Below the pieces are notes generated by a model. It was not told the DNA's origin. It saw only the letters and a program-made list of their open reading frames with translations, and ran no database searches. Source: Robiginitalea aurantiaca (GTDB taxonomy: Bacteria > Bacteroidota > Bacteroidia > Flavobacteriales > Flavobacteriaceae). From it: 64,000 nucleotides of DNA. Below are positions 17,788 to 26,509 of this stretch, piece after piece. Numbering within the stretch: position 1 is the first letter of the stretch; every line of letters starts with the position of its first letter. The position numbers and the translations under genes were made by a program. The stretch is from contig NZ_JAUDUY010000002.1 of NCBI RefSeq assembly GCF_030380815.1, positions 434,001 through 498,000 of the forward strand, given 5' to 3'.

Positions 17788-19458
17788 TTATTGTTGTTTT
17801 GCTTCAATTTCCCGGACTTCTTCCAGGGTGTATACTTTGTACGCTGTTCCTTCTCCAAAAAGGTCTGCCACGTACTCCTCCACGGATTGGTTGAACCCGG
17901 CCGCTTTGCGTCTGTTATTGACTTCTTCCGGATTTTCAATAGGCCAGATGAGGTTTATTTCCTCCGGGGTATTCATAAAATAAGACCTGCCCTGCGTTCC
18001 GTACTTCTGTGGCAGGCCCTGCCCCATAAGGGAACGGTCAAGCATCATGGCATAAAGGCGATACGGAAGCTCACCGGTCTCAGCAGCGATCTGGATCGAG
18101 GGTAAAAACTCATCAATACGCTCTGAATGCTGAATGACATACCAGGCCGCCTTATTGGTTTCAGGACCGACCAGGCTCTTACCCGGGTAGCCGTGCACCT
18201 GGAGGATCGAATCGATAAGCACCATATTTTGTTGGTCGATTTCAAATTGTTTTCCCCAATTCTCCATGGAGAAGTCGGATCGGTATTTCTGATCCATAAC
18301 CATTATGCTATCAAGGGTGGATTTCAGATCCTCAGGATACCGGTCTGATTCTTCCAACGTCGGAAGGTTCAACTCATCCAGGTCATTGAAATGCAGTTTC
18401 TGGACAATAATCCCATCTTTAAGCCTGAGCAGACCCGGATTGGACCTGACGATCGTCTTCAGGGCGGTCATATCGGTAAAATAAAACGGAAAATCAAGGC
18501 CGTAAGCCTCCTTTAGTGAACCGGTAACCTCCCCTGAAGATGCCGAAAGACCAGCTACAGAATACCCAAGGGTAAGGGCCGAATCGGTATGTTTTTTAAT
18601 CGCTGTAAAAGCTTCCTTTTCACTTTTATCGAGATCATAGGCTACGACCAACAGGAGGTTCCTCCGCTGCAGTATAGAAGATGCCAGGTCCTGGCCATTG
18701 TACTCAATCGTAAAATCGTGAATGGGTGGTTCGTAACCGCTTTGAATCTCCCTGGTACCTTCCAATCCCACAAACTCCCCCTTAACATCGGGGTATTCCC
18801 CAAGCGTAGTGATCACCTTGTCCGTGCCATCAATATTGAATTTCCAGTCGTATTCGTATACCGGCTTGGGAGCGTCTTCGGGGATTACCATACCCTCGAG
18901 AATACTCGCCTGCAGTCTGTAGGGGCGAAAATCCACAACGGGCAGATGGTTCAGCACGTGGTTGCCAAACCAGATACAGGCCAGCAGGGCCATAGCCGTA
19001 GTCCCTAACCTGAAAAACTTGGATCCCAAAGGATTAATATACTTCTCTCCCCAAATCAGGATAAGGATAAGAACCAATAAGAGTACATCCTTGGAAAAGG
19101 ACTCCCAGGGGGTAAGCTTAACCGCGTCTCCGAAACACCCGCAATCGGTAACCTTATTGAAATAAGCCGAATAAAAAGTGAGGAAGGTAAAAAACAGAAT
19201 GGTGGCCAGGAGCGTCCAAAGGGTCAGGCGAATCTGATATCCCAAAAGCAGGGTAACGCCGAGGATGACCTCGAGGATCACTACAAAAAGTGCAATAGCA
19301 AGTGCGTAGGGTTCCAAAAAAGGCAAATCCAGAACAGCCGGGCTGAAGTACTCTTCCAGTTTGAAAGAAAACCCGAGCGGATCATTGAGTTTGATGAGCC
19401 CACTGATGATAAACAAAACGCCCACCGCTATGCGGCAAAATTGCACAAAATACTTCAA
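17788..19458 (-). CDS. BT_3928-type DoxX/MauE-like membrane protein fused to a DUF6624 domain
   Basis: 556 aa. Residues 1-140 form four membrane helices of the DoxX/MauE type ('GVLFIISGLIKLNDPLGF', 'YFNKVTDCGCFGDAVKLTPW' with the typical CGCFG pair). Residues ~160-380 are the periplasmic thioredoxin-like part of the BT_3928 family ('ILQRRNLLLVVAYDL', 'LTLGYSVAGLSA'). From about residue 388 the sequence changes to a DUF6624-like domain: 'MDQKYR', 'IDSILQVHGYPGKSLVG', 'AAWYVIQHSE', 'LYAMMLDRSLMGQGLPQKYG'. Usual family members end before this extension, so this is a fusion. The family's role is unknown; redox or quinone-linked functions are suggested for DoxX relatives. It overlaps the upstream DUF1599 gene by 4 bases. 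Confidence 0.8.
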   Translation of the reverse strand: MKYFVQFCRIAVGVLFIISGLIKLNDPLGFSFKLEEYFSPAVLDLPFLEPYALAIALFVVILEVILGVTLLLGYQIRLTLWTLLATILFFTFLTFYSAYFNKVTDCGCFGDAVKLTPWESFSKDVLLLVLILILIWGEKYINPLGSKFFRLGTTAMALLACIWFGNHVLNHLPVVDFRPYRLQASILEGMVIPEDAPKPVYEYDWKFNIDGTDKVITTLGEYPDVKGEFVGLEGTREIQSGYEPPIHDFTIEYNGQDLASSILQRRNLLLVVAYDLDKSEKEAFTAIKKHTDSALTLGYSVAGLSASSGEVTGSLKEAYGLDFPFYFTDMTALKTIVRSNPGLLRLKDGIIVQKLHFNDLDELNLPTLEESDRYPEDLKSTLDSIMVMDQKYRSDFSMENWGKQFEIDQQNMVLIDSILQVHGYPGKSLVGPETNKAAWYVIQHSERIDEFLPSIQIAAETGELPYRLYAMMLDRSLMGQGLPQKYGTQGRSYFMNTPEEINLIWPIENPEEVNNRRKAAGFNQSVEEYVADLFGEGTAYKVYTLEEVREIEAKQQ

Positions 19459-20018
19459 GCTTCTTCTTTTTTAGGTTCATCCGCTGCGCCCAAATGTATC
19501 AGCGCAAAGACGGCGTAGTTGATCATGTCCTGGTAATTTGCATCAACGCCTTCACTAACCTGGGTAACCCCCTGGTTATTTTCAATTTGCTTTACGCGCA
19601 ATAGTTTTTGGAGGATCAGGTCGGTTAACGAGCTTACCCGCATATCCCTCCAGGCCTCTCCGTAATCGTGGTTTTTCGCCTCCATAAGCGACCTGGTATT
19701 GGCGATCTGGGTATCGTAAAGTTCCAGGGCTTGAGAAGTGCTCAGATCCGGCATTTCCACGACGCCGCGCTCGAGTTGAATCAGGGCCATTACGGAATAA
19801 TTGATAATCCCAATAAACTCGGAACGTTCTCCTTCGTCCACCTTACGGGTGGCGTTTTCTTGCAGACTTCGAATGCGCTGTGCCTTGATAAAGATCTGAT
19901 CGGTCAGGGAAGGGAGTCTGAGAATGCGCCATGCGGCTCCATAATCATTCATTTTCTTACTGAACAACTCTCTGCACTGCCCGATTACCTCATCATAGGC
20001 CCGGTATGTTTCCTTCAT
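19455..20018 (-). CDS. DUF1599 protein (internal duplication)
   Basis: 187 aa built from two copies of one ~80-residue unit: 'LFSKKMNDYGAAWRILRLPSLTDQI' then 'LMEAKNHDYGEAWRDMRVSSLTDLI', each followed by a helix with 'KAQRIRSLQE' or 'KLLRVKQIEN' and by 'GIINYSVMALIQL' or 'DMINYAVFALIHL'. This is the DUF1599 pattern, a Bacteroidota family of unknown function whose acidic and basic residue placement suggests a nucleotide-binding helical fold (inference). It is the first gene of the five-gene minus-strand operon and has the best promoter-like element in this region upstream. Confidence 0.85.
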   Translation of the reverse strand: MKETYRAYDEVIGQCRELFSKKMNDYGAAWRILRLPSLTDQIFIKAQRIRSLQENATRKVDEGERSEFIGIINYSVMALIQLERGVVEMPDLSTSQALELYDTQIANTRSLMEAKNHDYGEAWRDMRVSSLTDLILQKLLRVKQIENNQGVTQVSEGVDANYQDMINYAVFALIHLGAADEPKKEEA

Positions 20019-20055
20019 AGATTTTGTGTAATTTCCCGGCGGGGAGGAACCCTGC

Positions 20056-20085
20056 CAAAAGTACCATTTTATGTGGTCTAATCAA
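20056..20085 (-). promoter_or_regulatory. Promoter of the DUF1599-DoxX-tpiA-prmA-clpS operon
   Basis: On the minus strand TTG (20083-20085), a 19-base spacer and TACTTTTG (20056-20063) match the Bacteroidota sigma factor consensus TTG-N19-TAnnTTTG exactly. The predicted transcription start lies about 30 bases before the DUF1599 ATG. Confidence 0.6.
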
Positions 20086-20105
20086 CAGAACAAAGGTACC
20101 GATTT

Positions 20106-20936
20106 ATGACGATTTGCTGCAAAGGCGACCTCGTGGACCTCAGCCGTCCCAGGGTCATGGGGGTTCTAAACTCTACTCCGGATTCATTTTTTGACGGTGG
20201 TAAATACTGGGATCCCTATCTGGGACTCAAGCAGGTAGAAGTGATGCTGAAGGACGGAGCCGATTTTATTGATGTAGGGGGGTACAGTTCCCGTCCGGGA
20301 GCTGCAGATGTATCTCAAACCGAAGAACTAAAAAGGGTTATTCCTATGGTCGAAGGAATTTTGGAGGAATTCCCGCAAACCCTGATCTCCGTAGATACTT
20401 TCCGTGCCATAGTCGCCGAAAAAGCCCTGGATGCCGGAGCGGCTATCGTTAATGATATCAGTGCCGGCCTTCGGGATTCAGAAATGCTCCCACTTATTGC
20501 CAAACGGCAGGTACCCTACGTCATGATGCATATGAAGGGCACCCCTCAAACGATGACCGACCATACCGATTACGAAAACCTGATCCCCGACATCCTGTAT
20601 TACTTTTCTGAACGTCTTTCGGCAGCGCGGGAATTGGGCATAACGGACTGTATTGCAGATCCGGGTTTTGGTTTTGCCAAAACCAGAGAACAGAATTTCG
20701 AGCTCCTTCGCGGCCTGAACGCCTTTAAAACGCTTGACGCACCCATTTTGGTTGGCATCAGCAGGAAATCGATGATCCACAAAACACTTGGAATTACCCC
20801 AAAAGAGGCCCTTAACGGGACTACGGCTCTGCATATGGTAGCGCTTCAGGAAGGGGCAAACATCCTGCGGGTTCACGATGTAAAGGAGGCAAAAGAGTGT
20901 ATTGACCTTTGGGGAGCCCTTCAGGGGAATAGCTAG
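20106..20936 (+). CDS. folP: Dihydropteroate synthase
   Basis: 276 aa. The enzyme condenses p-aminobenzoate with the dihydropterin pyrophosphate in folate synthesis and is the sulfonamide target. Motifs in order: 'MGVLNSTPDSFFDGGKY' (residues ~17-33, pyrophosphate-binding loop), 'DFIDVGGYSSRPGA' (DVGG-S-RPG), 'SVDTFRAIVAEKAL', 'IVNDISAG', 'VMMHMKGTPQTM', 'CIADPGFGFAKT', 'PILVGISRKSMI' and 'LRVHDVKEAKE'. Length is normal for the family. It is divergent from the DUF1599 operon across an 87-base intergenic region and lies 46 bases before cdaA, so the two may share a transcript. Confidence 0.96.
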   Translation: MTICCKGDLVDLSRPRVMGVLNSTPDSFFDGGKYWDPYLGLKQVEVMLKDGADFIDVGGYSSRPGAADVSQTEELKRVIPMVEGILEEFPQTLISVDTFRAIVAEKALDAGAAIVNDISAGLRDSEMLPLIAKRQVPYVMMHMKGTPQTMTDHTDYENLIPDILYYFSERLSAARELGITDCIADPGFGFAKTREQNFELLRGLNAFKTLDAPILVGISRKSMIHKTLGITPKEALNGTTALHMVALQEGANILRVHDVKEAKECIDLWGALQGNS

Positions 20937-20982
20937 ATACAGGTTGGGTTAATTTTTCTAATTTTACAAAAAGCCTAAGGGA

Positions 20983-21771
20983 TTGGATTTTCTTAATTTT
21001 CTTGACATAGGGGTTACGGACCTGATCGATATACTCCTGGTGGCCATCCTGCTCTATTACCTCTACCGCCTGGTCCGTGGGACGGTAGCCATCAACATTT
21101 TTCTGGGAATTGTAATAATCTGGGCTTTCTGGAAAGGAACGCAACTCCTTGATATGCGCATGACCGCGAGCATGGTTGGGGGCTTTATGCAGGTAGGCCT
21201 GATCGCCCTTATCATCGTATTCCAACAGGAGATCAGAAAATTCTTACTTGTAGTTGGTTCTACGAACTTTGCCAAAAAACGACGTTTTACAAAACATTTT
21301 AAATTCCTAAGGGAGGAAGGTGTAAATACGGAACTCAATGTAAATGCACTTATCAGAGCCTGTGAGATCATGGGCAAAAACAGGACAGGGGCACTTCTAG
21401 TAATTGAACGGGACACCTCACTGGATTTTATTACGTCCTCCGGGGATGAAATGCAGATTGAAATAAACCAGCCGATCCTGGAGAGTATTTTTTTTAAGAA
21501 TAGTCCGCTTCACGATGGGGCTGCCATCATCAAAGGGAACAAGATCGTCGCCACCCGGGTCATTCTTCCGGTATCCCGCCAACAGAATATCCCAAATCGT
21601 TTTGGCCTGCGCCATCGGGCAGCTTTTGGAATCACGGAGCGCACCGATGCACTTACCCTTGTGGTCAGTGAGGAAACCGGATCTATTTCCTATATAAAAA
21701 ATGGTGAATTTGTCGCTTACAAGGATATGGAGGAATTAGAACGGATCATCAGCAAAGACCTCAATACATGA
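20983..21771 (+). CDS. cdaA: Diadenylate cyclase CdaA
   Basis: 262 aa. Three N-terminal membrane helices (about residues 10-90) precede a DAC (DisA_N) catalytic domain that makes cyclic di-AMP from two ATP. The two catalytic signatures are present: 'LHDGAAII' with D178-G-A, and 'LRHRAAFG' with R210-H-R. It starts at TTG (20983), the only sensible start for the conserved 'DFLNFLDIGVTDLIDILLV' N-terminus. The location next to folP recurs in Bacteroidota, where CdaA is usually the only diadenylate cyclase, tied to potassium and wall homeostasis. Its stop overlaps the next gene by 4 bases. Confidence 0.93.
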   Translation: MDFLNFLDIGVTDLIDILLVAILLYYLYRLVRGTVAINIFLGIVIIWAFWKGTQLLDMRMTASMVGGFMQVGLIALIIVFQQEIRKFLLVVGSTNFAKKRRFTKHFKFLREEGVNTELNVNALIRACEIMGKNRTGALLVIERDTSLDFITSSGDEMQIEINQPILESIFFKNSPLHDGAAIIKGNKIVATRVILPVSRQQNIPNRFGLRHRAAFGITERTDALTLVVSEETGSISYIKNGEFVAYKDMEELERIISKDLNT

Positions 21772-22544
21772 CCTGTAAGAATTGTAAGGCTGCTTTGAGG
21801 ACCGATTATGTGTTTTGCCCGGCCTGTGGTGCAAAAGTCGCTCCGAATCGCCTTACTTACAGAGGGTTGTTTGCCGATATCCTGGAGCGATTTTTCGATT
21901 GGGACAACAGTTTTCACCGCACGGTCAGGACCATGACGGTACACCCGGAAAAAGTTATCGGTGATTACATAGACGGGGTCCGCAGACGCTATCTCAACCC
22001 GATGAGTTATCTGGGGATCGCCCTGGGACTTTCAGGTATTCTCCTGTTTGCCATGAAGTATAGTATCCATGAAATTGACTTTGATTTCCTCGGGATGGGT
22101 ACCTCTTCTGCCGCAAGCACTAAAATCCTGGACGCGACGATGGAATATAATTCCTTCATCTTCCTGCTTTATATCCCACTCCTGGCCATCGCAGGAATCC
22201 TTTCTTTTAATAAAAGGGATTACAACCTGCCGGAACATGTGGTATCCGCAACCTATTCCCTGGCCCACTTCTCCATACTGACGTTCCCGATAAGCATGTT
22301 AATCCTGTTTCTGGTTCCGGAGGATTACCTGAAATACTCTTTGATCTACATCGTATTTATGATTGGGTATTCCCTTTTCGTTCTGATCCGACTGCACCGA
22401 TACGGGCTGGGAATTACCCTGATAAGAAGTATGCTGTACACCGTATTAGTGATCATCGGCTATTTCGGCCTTTCCCTATTGATCAACCTGATTATGCTGC
22501 TTACCGGGGTTGTAACGCTGGAGGATTTTCTCCCAAAGCCCTAA
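21768..22544 (+). CDS. DUF3667-type membrane protein with N-terminal zinc-ribbon
   Basis: 258 aa. The N-terminus has two CxxC pairs ('MTCKNCKAAL' and 'FCPACGAKV') forming a short zinc ribbon. 'TYRGLFADILERFFDWDNSFHRTV' and 'HPEKVIGDYIDGVRRRYLNPMSYL' then match the DUF3667 family, followed by about five membrane helices. The function is unknown. It is translationally coupled to cdaA (ATGA overlap), so a link to c-di-AMP or envelope homeostasis is conceivable but only inferred. Its end overlaps the convergent ABC transporter gene by 4 bases. Confidence 0.8.
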   Translation: MTCKNCKAALRTDYVFCPACGAKVAPNRLTYRGLFADILERFFDWDNSFHRTVRTMTVHPEKVIGDYIDGVRRRYLNPMSYLGIALGLSGILLFAMKYSIHEIDFDFLGMGTSSAASTKILDATMEYNSFIFLLYIPLLAIAGILSFNKRDYNLPEHVVSATYSLAHFSILTFPISMLILFLVPEDYLKYSLIYIVFMIGYSLFVLIRLHRYGLGITLIRSMLYTVLVIIGYFGLSLLINLIMLLTGVVTLEDFLPKP

Positions 22545-24307
22545 AGGACCTCTTCGGCCATAAACTGGGCTTCGTAGAGCGCATTGTAGTATCCCTTCTG
22601 TTCAAGCAAGGATTGATGGGTACCCATTTCAACAACCACTCCCTTATCGAGCACCAGGATTTTGTCCGCTTTCTTGACCGTGGCAAGACGGTGGGCAATA
22701 ATGATGGAAGTTCGGCCTTCGGTTACCTTTTCAGAGGCGCGTTGTATAAGTTGTTCGGAATACGTATCCACAGATGAAGTGGCCTCATCGAGAACAAGGA
22801 TACTGGGGTTGCGCATATAAGCCCTCAAAAATGAGATCAACTGGCGCTGTCCGCTGGAAAGCATACTCCCGCGTTCCTTTACGTTGTAGTCATACCCCCC
22901 GGGTAGGCTGCTGATAAACTCATGAACGCCTATCTGCCGGGCTGCATTTTCTATTTCCTCCCTACTGATCTCCGGGTCTTCCAGGGATATGTTGTTTGCG
23001 ATGGTATCCGCAAAAAGGAAAACGTCCTGCAGGACGACGGCGATATTCAACCTCAGACTGGAAAGGGTATACTCCTTAATATCGGCACCGTCGAGGAGGA
23101 TAGTACCGGAATCAATATCGTAAAACCGGTTCAGCAGATTGATGATCGTAGATTTCCCGGCCCCGGTTGCCCCAACGATAGCGACCTTCTCCCCCGGGGA
23201 AACATCAAAAGAAATCCCGTGTAGAATTTCCTCACCGGGCTCATATGAGAAACGAACTTTATTGAAAGAGATCGCCCCTTCCATATGTGCCACATCCAGG
23301 GAGCCCGTATCTTCAATACGGCTATCCGTATCCAGAATCTTAAACACGCGGCCTGCCGCCACCATCCCCATTTGAAGCGTATTGAATTTATCCGCAATCT
23401 GCCTTAAGGGACGAAACAGCATTTCGATCAGCAGGATAAAGGCGAAAAGGGTCCCCGCGATTTCATTTCCAATATTCACAATGTTCTGCAATCCACCGTA
23501 CCAAACAACAAGGCCAATGGCCAGAGAGGTTACGATCTCGGCGACGGGAAAGAAAAAAGAGTTATACCAGACCGTTTTTAACCAGGCATTTTTGTGTTTT
23601 TCATTTATCAGACGAAAGCTCTCACTTTCCATAGTCTCACGGGTAAACAACTGAACGATTTTCATCCCCGTTATGCGTTCCTGCACAAAGGAATTCAGAT
23701 TGGAAACCTGTGCGCGCACCTCTATAAAAGCCACCTTCATCGCGCGCTGAAAAAGCCGGGTCGCATAGAGAATAATCGGTAAAATCGCAAAAACAAGAAG
23801 GGCGAGCTTCCAATTCAACCAAAGCATGATTATCGAGGCGGCCAGCATTTTGAGCAAATCGGCAACAATGGTGAAGAATCCCTGGGAAAAAATCTCCCCG
23901 ATACGCTGGAGATCCGCTACCGAACGGGTTACCAGCACCCCTATTGAAGAGTTGCTGAAATATTTCATTCGAAATCCGACCATTTGTCGAAACAGCCGGA
24001 CGCGCATATCCATAATAACCGATTCCCCCAGCCAGTTGGCATAATAGGTGAAAAGCAACTGACAAACCACCTGACCAATCAGAACACCCAACATGGCCAG
24101 TGAGAGATTCAAAAGCATATCCCGGTCCATCTGAGGAATGGCTATATCGATGATCTCTTTAAGGATCAATGGGGTAAGGATGGAAAAAATGGTAAGCAAA
24201 ATGGCCGCCAAAGCCGTTCCCAAAAACGTTATGGGGTATGGGCGCGTAAAGGCGAGTACCCTTTTAAAGAGGTACATGTCAAATGCTTTACCACTATCTT
24301 TTTCCAT
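22541..24307 (-). CDS. ABC exporter, MsbA/multidrug type (fused permease and ATPase)
   Basis: 588 aa, the half-transporter architecture. Residues ~15-330 hold six membrane helices (ABC transmembrane domain type 1). The nucleotide-binding domain has Walker A 'VGATGAGKSTI', the Q-loop 'VLQDVFLFADTI', signature 'LSSGQRQLISFLRAYM' (LSSGQ), Walker B 'ILVLDEATSSVD' and the switch histidine in 'IIIAHRLATV'. It acts as a homodimer, or pairs with another half-transporter, to export lipids, drugs or peptides; the substrate cannot be read from sequence. Its start overlaps the end of truA by 14 bases, indicating co-transcription with truA. Confidence 0.92.
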   Translation of the reverse strand: MEKDSGKAFDMYLFKRVLAFTRPYPITFLGTALAAILLTIFSILTPLILKEIIDIAIPQMDRDMLLNLSLAMLGVLIGQVVCQLLFTYYANWLGESVIMDMRVRLFRQMVGFRMKYFSNSSIGVLVTRSVADLQRIGEIFSQGFFTIVADLLKMLAASIIMLWLNWKLALLVFAILPIILYATRLFQRAMKVAFIEVRAQVSNLNSFVQERITGMKIVQLFTRETMESESFRLINEKHKNAWLKTVWYNSFFFPVAEIVTSLAIGLVVWYGGLQNIVNIGNEIAGTLFAFILLIEMLFRPLRQIADKFNTLQMGMVAAGRVFKILDTDSRIEDTGSLDVAHMEGAISFNKVRFSYEPGEEILHGISFDVSPGEKVAIVGATGAGKSTIINLLNRFYDIDSGTILLDGADIKEYTLSSLRLNIAVVLQDVFLFADTIANNISLEDPEISREEIENAARQIGVHEFISSLPGGYDYNVKERGSMLSSGQRQLISFLRAYMRNPSILVLDEATSSVDTYSEQLIQRASEKVTEGRTSIIIAHRLATVKKADKILVLDKGVVVEMGTHQSLLEQKGYYNALYEAQFMAEEVL

Positions 24308-25049
24308 CTTGGAGTTCTATCTGTTCAGGGTACATTATGCCGGTCAAATATAGCCCTTTTGCAGGTACCGAGGCTCCGGCGCGGGACCGATCCCGGCTTT
24401 TTATTATTGTCTTAACATCCTCCGGGGAAAGGTTCCCCTTCCCAACCTCCACCAAAGTGCCCACAATAGCCCGAACCATGTTCCTGAGGAATCTGTCCGC
24501 CGTGATTGTAAATACCCATTTATCGCCTGCCCAATGCCATTGCGCATTCGAAATCTTGCAGAAATAGGTTTTGACATCTGTCCGGGATCTTGAAAACGCC
24601 TTAAAATCCTCGAACTCTATTAAATACCCGGCCGCTTTGTTCATCCCATCGAAATCCAGTGAGCGGTTCTGATAAAAGGCCGTATGCTCCTGAAAGGGAT
24701 CTTTATGCTGCACCAAAAAATACTCATAGGTCCTGCTCAGCGCATCAAAACGGGCATGGGCCTCCGGCACTACCGGGAAAACGCGTTGGATGGAAATGTC
24801 CGGGGGGAGGAAGGCATTCAGACGATGAACCAAATCTTCGGGTAAGGGTGCATCCCAGTCAAAATGAGCATACATCACCCGTGCGTGCACCCCGGCATCG
24901 GTGCGTCCTGCTCCGAGTATTTCAATGCGCTGGCCCAAAAGCTTCCCGAGGCAATCTTCAATAACTTCCTGCACAGAGATATCCGCTGGTTGGCGCTGCC
25001 AGCCGTGGTAATTTTTGCCAAAAAAGGAGCACTGGAGAAAATAGCGCAT
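24294..25049 (-). CDS. truA: tRNA pseudouridine(38-40) synthase TruA
   Basis: 251 aa from the ATG at 25049. An upstream in-frame ATG (25109) would add 20 non-conserved residues and would lie beyond the promoter-like element at 25071-25078, so I reject it. TruA isomerises uridines 38-40 in the anticodon stem of many tRNAs. The catalytic aspartate is D51 in 'LGAGRTDAGVHA'; 'RYFLQCSFFGKNYHGWQRQP' is the typical N-terminus, and 'RFLRNMVRAIVGTLVEVGKG' the typical C-terminal motif. It is the first gene of a two-gene unit with the ABC exporter. Confidence 0.94.
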   Translation of the reverse strand: MRYFLQCSFFGKNYHGWQRQPADISVQEVIEDCLGKLLGQRIEILGAGRTDAGVHARVMYAHFDWDAPLPEDLVHRLNAFLPPDISIQRVFPVVPEAHARFDALSRTYEYFLVQHKDPFQEHTAFYQNRSLDFDGMNKAAGYLIEFEDFKAFSRSRTDVKTYFCKISNAQWHWAGDKWVFTITADRFLRNMVRAIVGTLVEVGKGNLSPEDVKTIIKSRDRSRAGASVPAKGLYLTGIMYPEQIELQDGKR

Positions 25050-25070
25050 GGGAATAACACATTTTACATG

Positions 25071-25078
25071 CAAAGATA
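25071..25078 (-). promoter_or_regulatory. Putative -7 element for truA
   Basis: The minus strand reads TATCTTTG, an exact TAnnTTTG match, placing transcription about 15 bases before the preferred truA start. There is no good TTG at -33. Confidence 0.4.
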
Positions 25079-25193
25079 AAGATTCATGTAGTGTTGTATG
25101 TGAAGGCATTCGGAGTTGCCTTTTTTAAATATGTACAAATGGATTTATAAAAAAAGTTCCTGGTTATTGATTTAAAAAGAGAAGGCCGTCTCA

Positions 25194-25223
25194 TTGGAAA
25201 ATTCCCAAAGTTTAGTAGCTTTA
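25194..25223 (+). promoter_or_regulatory. Putative promoter of the YegP-like gene
   Basis: TTG (25194-25196), a 19-base spacer and TAGCTTTA (25216-25223, seven of eight consensus positions counting the two free ones) precede the ATG at 25249 by 25 bases. Confidence 0.45.
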
Positions 25224-25248
25224 GAGCTAATTAAAAAAAACACTTATC

Positions 25249-25581
25249 ATGGGAAAATTTGAAATTAACACCGACAAAGCGGGGAAATTCCGTTTCAACC
25301 TAAAAGCAGAAAATGGACAGGTTATCCTGACGAGCCAGGGATATACGAGCAAGGCTGGTTGTGAAAACGGCATTGAATCCGTAAGGACAAACTCAAAGGA
25401 CGATGCCCGCTTCGAAAGAAAATTATCCAAAAGTGATCAACCGTACTTCGACCTTATGGCTACCAATGGACAAGTCATTGGGACCAGCCAGATGTATTCA
25501 AGCGAAAGTGCCATGGAAAACGGGATTGCCTCGGTAAAGAAAAACGCCTCGGATTCCCCTGTGGAAGACCATTCCGCCTAA
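25249..25581 (+). CDS. YegP-family protein (two DUF1508 repeats)
   Basis: 110 aa made of two tandem DUF1508 units: residues 1-50 ('GKFRFNLKAENGQVILTSQGY' then 'CENGIESVRTN') and 52-102 ('PYFDLMATNGQVIGTSQMY' then 'MENGIASVKKN'). This is the YegP layout: small, cytosolic, symmetric beta-rich proteins of unknown function that are often abundant or stress-induced. The gene is a single-gene unit with its own promoter-like element and a strong terminator. Confidence 0.9.
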   Translation: MGKFEINTDKAGKFRFNLKAENGQVILTSQGYTSKAGCENGIESVRTNSKDDARFERKLSKSDQPYFDLMATNGQVIGTSQMYSSESAMENGIASVKKNASDSPVEDHSA

Positions 25582-25609
25582 GTCATTTCATGCGATACGA
25601 AGCCTAAAA

Positions 25610-25638
25610 AAGGAGCCTCAGAGGGCTTCTTTTTTTTT
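25610..25638 (+). terminator. Rho-independent terminator after the YegP-like gene
   Basis: An 8-bp stem (AAGGAGCC with GGCTTCTT, one G-T pair, 25610-25617 and 25624-25631) around a 6-base loop runs into a long T stretch, 28 bases after the stop codon. Confidence 0.75.
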
Positions 25639-25819
25639 ACGTTTTTTTCGAAGAAATACCTGTCCTCAGGGATTTCCAAAATGACAGAGACTATTCAAAG
25701 CCTCTACATGAAAGGTGCTTGCGTGGAAATTGAATAATTTGGCATGGGGGACTAAGGGTTTTTCCCTTTTTTAGAAATTCCGGTAATTCCCCCTCCTGAG
25801 GTTACACTCCTGCGGAATT

Positions 25820-26317
25820 TTATCCTCGCTTCCCCAATTCGATCACCTCAAGGTCCTTAATTTCCGAACCCTCAATGGCAAACCTGAGCATTGTACGCAC
25901 TTTGTGAAACCCGACTTTCCCACAAGCACCGGGGTTCATATGCAGCAGCTCAAAACGCTTGTCATACTGCACCTTTAGAATATGCGAATGCCCGCAGATA
26001 AACAACTTTGGAGGATTCATAAGCATTTCTTCCCTTACCCTTTTCTGATACCTTCCCGGATATCCCCCAATATGGGTAATCCAAACCTCAACGCCTTCGC
26101 AGGTAAAACGGTTGTCCAGGGGAAATTCCCGTCGCACCTCCGCACCGTCAATATTCCCGTAAACGGCCCGAACGGGTTTTAGTTCCGCCAGTGCATCAGT
26201 CACCTGGAGGGAACCAATGTCCCCGGCGTGCCATATTTCATCAGCCTGCCCGGCATAGTCCAGAATGCGGTCATCCATATGTCCATGGGTATCGGAAAGA
26301 AGAAGGATTTTAGACAT
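25820..26317 (-). CDS. YfcE-like metallophosphoesterase
   Basis: 165 aa. Calcineurin-like phosphoesterase of the YfcE/MJ0936 type. Metal-binding motifs in order: 'LLSDTHGH' (D9, H11), 'EIWHAGDIG', 'AVYGNIDG' (GN-D), 'VWITHIGG' and 'FICGHSHILKV' (GHSH). Such enzymes hydrolyse phosphodiesters in vitro; the cellular substrate is unknown. It is divergent from the large signalling operon across 192 bases and ends in a 238-base gap that holds only the terminator of the YegP-like gene. Confidence 0.87.
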   Translation of the reverse strand: MSKILLLSDTHGHMDDRILDYAGQADEIWHAGDIGSLQVTDALAELKPVRAVYGNIDGAEVRREFPLDNRFTCEGVEVWITHIGGYPGRYQKRVREEMLMNPPKLFICGHSHILKVQYDKRFELLHMNPGACGKVGFHKVRTMLRFAIEGSEIKDLEVIELGKRG

Positions 26318-26333
26318 TGTGCAATGTAAGTCG

Positions 26334-26341
26334 CAAAGATA
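26334..26341 (-). promoter_or_regulatory. Putative -7 element for the YfcE-like gene
   Basis: The minus strand reads TATCTTTG, an exact TAnnTTTG match 16 bases before the ATG. No TTG at the usual -33 spacing. On the plus strand of this divergent region I found no convincing promoter for the kinase operon. Confidence 0.35.
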
Positions 26342-26509
26342 GAAAGCCTGTAGGAGTTCCTTTGTTTAATCGGTCTTTAAAAGTTGATGGCAATCCCGTC
26401 CTTTTTTGTAACTTCCTGCATGCACAAAAACGAGTTTGTACATGATTGAATTGCGAATAGTAAACTACTCTGCTTCCCCGGGTTCTGACCCCCACACGGT
26501 AAATCGAAT

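Noticed and set aside
25050-25109. 20-codon N-terminal extension of truA
   Set aside because: Not conserved in the family, and it lies upstream of the promoter-like element at 25071-25078.
26341-26509. Promoter for the kinase operon
   Set aside because: Several TTG triplets occur, but none has a TAnnTTTG-like octamer at suitable spacing, so I leave the promoter unassigned.
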